A stretch of 64,000 bases of DNA. It comes from Ctenosaura bakeri (lineage: Eukaryota > Chordata > Lepidosauria > Squamata > Iguanidae). The translations under genes and the position numbers were made by a program. The DNA is taken from contig CAOLHI010002136.1 of NCBI GenBank assembly GCA_948474755.1, forward strand, positions 806,001 through 870,000. The letters are read 5' to 3'. Numbering within the stretch: the first letter of the stretch is position 1; each line of letters opens with the position of its first letter. This document shows, piece by piece, positions 59,024-64,000 of this stretch. Under the pieces are notes generated by a model. That model saw only the letters and a program-made list of their open reading frames with translations, had not been told where the DNA came from and did no database searches.

Positions 59024-59100
59024 AAAGGCACCAGATCCCATCTGATCTTGGAAGCTAAGCAGTGTCAGCTCTGGTTAGTACTTGAATGGAAAACTGCCAA
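59024..59100 (+). mobile_element. 5S rRNA-derived SINE head (or 5S pseudogene)
   Basis: CATCTGATCTTGGAAGCTAAGCAG and CTGGTTAGTACTTGAATGGA match the internal control region of vertebrate 5S rRNA with several changes. The 5' third and the 3' end of 5S are missing, and no SINE body follows; gypsy gag-like sequence starts at once. It is not a working 5S gene. A 5S-Sauria SINE head is the likeliest source. Confidence 0.75.
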
Positions 59101-60915
59101 AACAAAGAAAACAAGAGAAAAGAGCAACCTCACAGTCCTGAGAAAAATGGTGGCTAGGCAAAGAAAGTTCCCTTGCCAAAACAAAAGATAGGAAAGAAAA
59201 CTTGTTTTAAATGTGGGAAAGTGGGACATTTCCTGTTTGATTGCCCTAAAAAGATTGGGAAAGTGAAAACTGAGAAGCCTAAGCAGACTTACCGCCTAAC
59301 AGAAATTCAATCCTCACAATGAAATTGTCCCTTGCAGTCTGAAACTAATAGGACCATTGGCATGGAAACAGCATCTAGTGGCAAAGATGAAAGTAGTTTA
59401 ATTTCTCAGAAAACCAACCACTGTATATTGGCCACTTTGCCTTTCTTTTTAATTCTATTAAGAAATTTTAAATGGTCATTAAAAGGAATATAAACAACAT
59501 AGATATGAAGCATTGTAAGCTAAACAATTAATATATACAAAGAATCTAACAATAGAATTAATTAGTGAGAAGTAGAAAGAAGTATTAGGTATATAAGCAT
59601 TTATTTAAACTATATTTAAACTCACCTGTATATATTATATTATATATAAAAATATCTTCATACTAATATATATATTTTCATACTGGCTGGATACACAGAT
59701 ACAACTAAGGGGAAAAAAAGACAACAAAAAGTAAAAGATAATAAGAAATGAACTCATTGAAAATAGTAAAGTTTTTCTCTCCCCCCATTTCAAGCATACA
59801 TTCTAAGGAAGTTAGGGTGATACCTTATCTATTATAGCCAGTATCTGCTATAAAATAAAGTTTGTTTTGGTAGAACTCTACCACTACTCTTTCAATCAAC
59901 TGTAAATAGTTAATACATAGTATAGTAAATTCACTTATTTGTTATTTGCAAATTACCATTGTGTGATATTTAATTTTCCCTTACAGATGTATGTTGGTCA
60001 CTTTGAATATAGATTGGGTTGGAGACTATAGGGAAAAATTACAGGTCTTAGACAAAACTATTTGGGGATTGAGAGATAAGGGTTTATGTGGTTGAGCCTC
60101 ATTTAATCTCATGAGAGAACCTTTTACTCCACAAAAAGGTGCTTCTGAAAGGGTTGGGATCTTCACCTTTTTATGTGCTGACTGTGTACCCTGATAACCC
60201 AGCCCCATGCTTAATTGGAAATGATCTGGCCAAGCATGTGAAGCAGATCTGCATAGTTACCTGCTACTAGATGCTGCAGGAACAATTTACTCAGCCTGAG
60301 ATTATAAGGGAGGAAGAATCTTGTGGGGAAACTCCTGCCCTAGGAAACAGTCCTAATGAGCTTAATGCACCAAATGTGGAAGGGGATTTGATTCAGATGA
60401 GTGCATTCAATGAACCAATCTCATCAGAGTTTGTAGGAGAACAAAGAGTGGATGACAGCCTAAAGCTTTTGTTTGCGGTGCCCAATTAGAATCTCCCTGA
60501 GTTTTCAAAAGAACATCCAGACTGATTTATAGAGGTGTGGGCCAGGTTTATACATTGAAAGTCCCTAAGGCATCATCATAACAGGCTGGGGGAGAAGCAG
60601 AGATAGCTAGTTGGGCCAACAAAGTGTAGAGCCAAACTAATGGAAATGGCATGCGCCAGCTCATTTGGAGGGCATTTAGGAACTATATGAACTGCCATGC
60701 ATATAACCTCAAATGTTTACTAGCCAAATGTAGCTCAGCAAATAAGTCAGAATTGTGAACTTCATAACATCTGGCAAGAAATAAGTTCCTGCAGAAACAA
60801 GACCAAAGCCAAACTTTGCCCAATGCTCATGTTTGATGAACTATTCAGACATGTGGATATGGATGTCTTAGGTCTCTTGCCAAGGGCACAGAAGAAGCAA
60901 AAGTCTGAGACAGAA
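59101..60915 (+). mobile_element. Ty3/gypsy-type retrotransposon remains
   Basis: Left part: a nucleocapsid zinc knuckle KTCFKCGKVGHFLFDC (C-x2-C-x4-H-x4-C) at about 59195-59245, preceded by a basic stretch. Right part (60260-60915): DDSLKLLFAVPN, then SSFGGHLGT and PNVAQQISQNC, the His/Cys domain of integrase with one His and one Cys visible, then EISSCRNKTKAKLCPM and DELFRHVDMDVLGLLPRAQK, the start of the integrase core (D-LGPLP-type, first Asp). Protease and reverse transcriptase are gone; 59440-60000 is AT-rich filler. Stops are frequent. It may be two copies of one family. Confidence 0.65.
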
Positions 60916-60920
60916 AAATA

Positions 60921-61175
60921 TACAATTTATTATGAAGTCCTTGAAGTATGCCCAGATGTCAGCGGAGAAGGCTTAAAGAGAGAGCATATAAAAAGCTTGC
61001 TCTGAAGTTCCATCTAGAGAAAAATCATGCACCTGGAGCAACAGAAGCTTTCAAAAGGATTGGACATGCTTATGCTTTTTTAAGGAATCCAGAAAAAAGA
61101 AAACTGTACGACCTCACAGGTGATGGAGAACCATGCAATCTTGATGGTAGTGGTGGCTTTAGCTTCACCCAGCCA
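60921..61175 (+). pseudogene. DNAJB12-like J-domain retropseudogene
   Basis: Translation resembles the J domain of DNAJB12: [17 protein letters not shown], then after a frame break [28 protein letters not shown] and [12 protein letters not shown]. The signature HPD is changed to HLE, which would abolish Hsp70 stimulation. There are no introns in ~85 codons, so it derives from an mRNA. DNAJB12 proper is an ER-membrane co-chaperone of ~375 residues; only the J domain is present and the transmembrane part is missing. It directly follows gypsy integrase sequence. DNAJB14 is a less good match. Confidence 0.75.
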
Positions 61176-61402
61176 ATGCAGAACCAAGAACTGGGATCAA
61201 ATATATAGAGTCCTCATGGTTCTTGTCATACAGCAGGGAGTAGCCCTGTCATCGATGGAAACTTCAGGCACAGTGCATTCCAATAGTGCAGCTGGAGTGC
61301 TCTCAGTAGACGGATCCCTGTGGTCAGATCACCGGCTGAAGCCCTCTGGCATTATACGATGGCAGTCTTGAATCAAGTCTTTCCAAAATTCAGGCCTACT
61401 GC
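61176..61402. other. Unassigned between pseudogene and LTR
   Basis: Could be diverged pseudogene 3' sequence, but no DNAJB12 residues can be aligned with confidence. Confidence 0.4.
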
Positions 61403-61869
61403 TGTTGCAGACTTCAGAGATAGGAGACCACAGAGTTGGAAAAAGAGTAAAGTTTATTTAACGCACGGGTTCAGGCTGGGTCACCCTAGAAAAACCAAGA
61501 GCCCTGAAGTAAGGTTACACAGTTATTTTATAGACACAGCATATACGTTTCAGTTTCCTCCATCCGCCCAAATCCGCCCCCCTTTGAATCTCGCAACACA
61601 GCACATTTCTCCTCCCGTTGTTGATATTTCAGAAAGTCCCTCTGACCAACTCAAGCAACCTTTATTCAGCCATTCTTATCTGCTTTCAACCCAGCCAGGC
61701 TTTCCCTTGACATTTCACCTACTCCTGAGCAGCTTCAGACTGCTTCTATATTTCTGCAGATTCTGATACTTAAGCAAAACTGCCACAATTCCCTTCTTAC
61801 AATTGCCTTTAAAGTCGTCTCCTAAAACTGTCTTTTTAAAATCTATAATTTCTAAGCATACCTGCCACA
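61403..61869 (-). mobile_element. Solo LTR, family C, 4-bp duplication
   Basis: On the minus strand it starts TGTGGCAGG and ends CTGCAACA, flanked by CTGC at 61399-61402 and 61870-61873. It has GTCTATAAAATAAC (TATA box, reversed near 61525) and GTTAAATAAACTTTAC (poly(A) signal, reversed near 61455) in proper order. It encodes no protein; the 148-residue plus-strand frame over it is antisense to the LTR. Confidence 0.8.
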
Positions 61870-61925
61870 CTGCACCAAGAGCGTAGCGTGCCATTCAAAA
61901 CAGGGAATCTAGCTGTTCATTAGAC

Positions 61926-62113
61926 CAGTGGTTCTCAACCTGGGGGTTGGGACCCCTTTGGGGGTCGCACGACCCTTTCACAGGGGTCGCCTAAGACCTC
62001 GCTTCAAGCCCCTCTCAGGTTGAGCTTCTGACATTATGATAATGGTTGGGGGTCACCACAACATGAGAAACTGTATTAAAGGGTCACGGCATTAGGAAGG
62101 TCAAGAACCACTG
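61926..62113. mobile_element. SPIN-type hAT transposon (non-autonomous), perfect 8-bp duplication
   Basis: Ends CAGTGGTTCTCAACCTGG and, reversed, CAGTGGTTCTTGACCTTCC, with GGGTCGCACGACCCTTTCAC and TTGGGGGTCACCACAACATG inside, i.e. the terminal blocks of the SPIN (Space Invaders) hAT family. CATTAGAC flanks it at 61918-61925 and 62114-62121, an exact 8-bp target duplication. The transposase is absent; 188 bp is typical for an internally deleted copy. It inserted at the edge of a foldback MITE. Confidence 0.9.
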
Positions 62114-62245
62114 CATTAGACCATTTCTGCGCTAGCCTGTTGTAGTGCTAATTATTCCACATCCTATGGAACATCCTATGGAATCCCGGGGTTTGCAGTT
62201 TAGGGAGGGGCCTCAAAGGATTCCATAGGATGTCGGAAGCGGAAC
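62114..62245. mobile_element. Foldback MITE, left arm and loop
   Basis: GACCATTTCTGCGCTAGCCT to AATCCCGGGGTTTGCAGTTT and GGGAGGGGCCTCAAAGGATTCC match the element at 2680-2858. ACATCCTATGGA is repeated. The right arm collapses at about 62245 into promoter-proximal DNA. Confidence 0.8.
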
Positions 62246-62780
62246 ACCTGCTCGCAGAACCTCTGCTTTGCCCGGGTTCAGCTTCCCTATTGACCTTCGT
62301 CCAGCTGACTATTGACTCCAGGTTCTCCCTTTCCAGAAGGTCGTCAGTGGGTTTCTTTGTAAACAGACAAACGCCGTTATCTTCAGTCTCAGACGACTCC
62401 CCAGGAACCAACAGCTCGGTGAAGGGGGCACCTTCCCCTCAGAACACGCTCTGAGGGGCGCTGCCGCCCTCCGCCTGGCCGGCTACTGTCGCGGAAGAGA
62501 ATCAAAATGCCCGCCTTCCGCCTCGCGTGTTCAGTCCCGCCCAGACGCCGGGCACCGGATTCAGATTGGCCCGAAGGAGGCTGACGACGTCGGAGCCCGG
62601 GTTAGGTCAATTATTCCCCTTGAGGAGGCTCGCCTCGTTCGTTAAACCCCTCCTCGGCCTCGCGTCTTCCAATCAAGCCCGTTGTTACAAACCCGCTCGG
62701 AAGTGAAATAAACTCTTACAGAATACCTCATAAAAGAATAGAGAGACCGGGTCGGGAACGGACGCGAAAAGGACCCTGTG

Positions 62781-62800
62781 ATTGGTCGCCTGTGATTGGT
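62781..62800 (-). promoter_or_regulatory. Two inverted CCAAT boxes
   Basis: GTGATTGGTCGCCTGTGATTGG holds two ATTGGT (reverse CCAAT) at 62781-62786 and 62795-62800, 14 bp apart. A third ATTGG lies at 62574. NF-Y is the usual factor. Position 200-270 bp before the start codon fits a proximal promoter. Confidence 0.65.
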
Positions 62801-62918
62801 CTTGCGACCGCCCACCCCTTGCAAACCATTCGGCTTTGAGGTCCGGGGGGCGGGGCGCGAAGCCTCCACTCGGTCGAGCCTCCGTCTATCAGGAGAGCGA
62901 GGAAGAGGCGGAAGCGCT

Positions 62919-62941
62919 TTATTACCCAGAGTGCAACGCGA
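62919..62941 (+). promoter_or_regulatory. ZNF143/SBS-like site
   Basis: ATTACCCAGAGTGCAACGCG resembles the ZNF143/THAP11 element (core CCCAGAATGC-CCGCG) that is frequent near starts of housekeeping genes. It is a match to memory of the motif, not a scored one. Confidence 0.5.
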
Positions 62942-63034
62942 GACCCCTACAGAAAGCGTTTCTTGGCGTTCCGGGGAGGAGGGCGGTTGGTTGTGTCGGG
63001 GAGCCGTAGAGCGAGGAAGGCAGGCGGAGGTGGT

Positions 63035-63056
63035 GCCGCGGCGGCGGCGGCGGCGT
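63035..63056 (+). repeat. (CGG)n tract in the MAEA leader
   Basis: GCCGCGGCGGCGGCGGCGGCG, seven triplets, in the probable 5' UTR. Read in the MAEA frame it would code an alanine run, but there is no upstream ATG in that frame. Confidence 0.85.
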
Positions 63057-63059
63057 TTG

Positions 63060-63110
63060 ATGCCCGGTCCAAGATGGCGGTGCAGGAATCAGCTGCTCAG
63101 CTCTCAATGA
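63060..63110 (+). CDS. uORF overlapping the MAEA start
   Basis: ATG at 63060 opens a 16-codon frame ([16 protein letters not shown]) that ends at TGA 63108-63110, inside MAEA codon range and in another frame. Context TTTGATGC is weak (T at -3), whereas the MAEA start 14 bases later is strong (AAGATGG). Leaky scanning should therefore favour MAEA. Whether this ATG is in the mRNA depends on the start site. Confidence 0.5.
63069..63081 (+). promoter_or_regulatory. YY1-type motif over the start codon
   Basis: CCAAGATGGCGGT matches the YY1 core AAGATGGCGGC except at the last base, and includes the MAEA ATG. Such sites just downstream of start sites are known from many housekeeping and MAEA-like leaders. 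Confidence 0.6.
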
Positions 63111-63142
63111 CTTTGAAGGTGCAGGAGTACCCCACGCTCAAG
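63074..63142 (+). CDS. MAEA, first coding exon
   Basis: This exon encodes the N-terminal 23 residues of MAEA (GID9), starting [20 protein letters not shown] and ending TLK, as in other vertebrates. It is followed by a GTGGGT splice donor at 63143 and the next residue (V) is expected from exon 2. The start ATG has a strong context (A at -3, G at +4) and is the first ATG in its frame. MAEA is the RING subunit that pairs with RMND5A in the CTLH E3 ubiquitin ligase and was first described in erythroblast-macrophage contact and red cell maturation. The LisH, CTLH, CRA and RING domains lie in later exons outside the window. Recognition rests on the peptide, which is highly conserved and long enough to be specific. 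Confidence 0.9.
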
Positions 63143-64000
63143 GTGGGTGGCCGCCGCCTTGGCCTGCGGGGCCCTCCGTCCCCATCCTCCACGAAACGCC
63201 TCGGGGAGCGGCTCGCTCCCCCGGCCGAGGTCTTCTCCTTCGCTTGCTGTGGAAGCCCCCGTTGAGTCGCCGGGGCTCGAAAGGGAGGGGTGTCCGCCTG
63301 GCCGCGGGAGGGGGGGACGGCGGCGGCTGGCTCGCCCGCTCCGCCCGCTCTCGAGTCGTTTTCTTTACTGGACGCGGCGAAGCTCCTTCCTCCCCAGCTG
63401 CGTGTGGCGTTGCGTAGCTGGGTCGGAGCGCTGTAAGCACCGCGCAGACAAAAAGCCACTTCAGGAGGCTTTGAGGCGTCCTTCAGTGGAGAATTTTCCT
63501 GTTCTGTGTCAATGGCTGTGTGAGGAAGAGGGGGAGTGGAACATAATCAGGTTTCTCTATTGTGTGGCGGTGATGGGGGATGATGAGTCTGTCCTAAATC
63601 GTGGGCTCTTCACATTGTAGGTTTTCTTTAAAATTTAAACATCTGTGTAAAAACACTGGCTTTTTTTTAAAAAAAATCTGTTCCCTTGATTTGGGAGTTT
63701 TGCAATTGTTTGTTCAAGGGATTCTTTTTTGCCTCATGCCTTACTGATAGAATAGAAACGAATTATTTTTGTGTTGATATAGTTCATTTTAAATATGCCA
63801 TTATATATGTGTGTGTGTGAATAGAATGGGTATTTAATATCATTAAGTAAAAGGTTTTTTTTAAAAAACCAGCGAAGTAGTCAAACCAAAGATGCTAACA
63901 ATACTGAACAAATACAGGTCTTTATTTGGCTGTTAAAAAAAGGATGGTGCCGAGTGAGCTTTCATAAGAAACAAGTTGCAGAGGGAAGGTACACTGTGAT
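63143..64000 (+). other. MAEA intron 1 (start)
   Basis: Begins GTGGGTGGCC. The first ~280 bp is still CpG-rich island, then the base composition falls to AT-rich with a GTGTGTGTG run at 63805-63820 and poly-T/A tracts. A 157-codon plus-strand frame at 63147-63620 has no homologue that I recognise and is probably intronic by-product. The acceptor is beyond the window. Confidence 0.8.

Larger units (their letters stand above)
62440..63420 (+). promoter_or_regulatory. CpG island promoter of MAEA
   Basis: CpG and G+C rise sharply against the AT-rich upstream DNA. There is no TATA box at a sensible place. CCAAT boxes, a ZNF143-type site and a YY1-type motif (separate entries) are those of a housekeeping promoter with dispersed starts. 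The transcription start is probably between 62900 and 63040. Some frames are open across the island because of its composition. Confidence 0.85.

Noticed and set aside
59024..59100. Functional 5S rRNA gene
   Set aside because: Both ends of 5S are missing and there are many substitutions in the control region.
61320..61766. 148-residue plus-strand frame
   Set aside because: It is antisense to a solo LTR with TATA box, poly(A) signal and 4-bp duplication on the other strand.
1..62400. CTBP1 exons expected by synteny
   Set aside because: No CTBP1 peptide could be recognised on the minus strand; the gene probably starts outside the window or the interval is longer.
63147..63620. 157-residue frame after MAEA exon 1
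   Set aside because: It starts just after a strong splice donor, runs through CpG-island sequence and has no recognised domain.

Overview
This window is vertebrate nuclear DNA, most likely from a squamate reptile (a lizard-type genome). The evidence is the repeat mix: many tRNA-headed SINEs with a Bov-B-like tail (Sauria SINE type), a 5S-rRNA-headed SINE remnant, CR1, L2, L1 and RTE/BovB LINEs, DIRS-like gag, Ty3/gypsy remains, retroviral-type solo LTRs, PIF/Harbinger, Tigger-like and hAT elements, and one SPIN-type hAT. The species cannot be fixed from the sequence alone.

Only one host gene can be recognised. At the right edge a CpG island (about 62440-63420) carries the promoter and first coding exon of MAEA (63074-63142, 23 codons, + strand), a subunit of the CTLH/GID E3 ubiquitin ligase. 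Its intron 1 runs off the window. The roughly 62 kb upstream is intergenic, with no intact host coding exon that I can see. In mammals the upstream neighbour of MAEA is the divergent gene CTBP1; no CTBP1 exon is recognisable here.

Layout from left to right. 1-6.4 kb: unique DNA with SINEs, a foldback MITE and a Tigger-like element carrying a minisatellite. 6.4-9.8 kb: solo LTR (family A), CR1 and L2 pieces. 9.8-16.7 kb: mostly unrecognised AT-rich DNA. 16.7-21.6 kb: a CR1 split by a family A solo LTR and followed by two family B LTRs in tail-to-tail orientation. 22.6-26.6 kb: a decayed two-gene Harbinger transposon. 26.6-29.5 kb: quiet. 29.5-34.1 kb: an L1 split by a MITE, then a hAT element (perfect 8-bp target duplication) that contains another family A LTR. 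34.1-39 kb: quiet. 39-43 kb: antisense L1 and DIRS gag remains. 45.4-51.7 kb: two L1 fragments and a long CR1. 52-58.4 kb: SINEs, a possible LTR, BovB and L2 fragments, family A and B LTRs and a third Tigger-like element. 59-62.3 kb: gypsy remains, a DNAJB12 J-domain retropseudogene, a third solo LTR family, SPIN and a MITE. 62.4-64 kb: MAEA promoter and exon 1.

No single new biological system is evident. The most informative points are the dated nesting of elements (with readable target-site duplications), two Tigger-like elements that each grew an internal minisatellite, the nearly complete two-gene Harbinger, the SPIN copy 1 kb from the MAEA start, and the overlapping uORF and YY1-type motif at the MAEA start codon.
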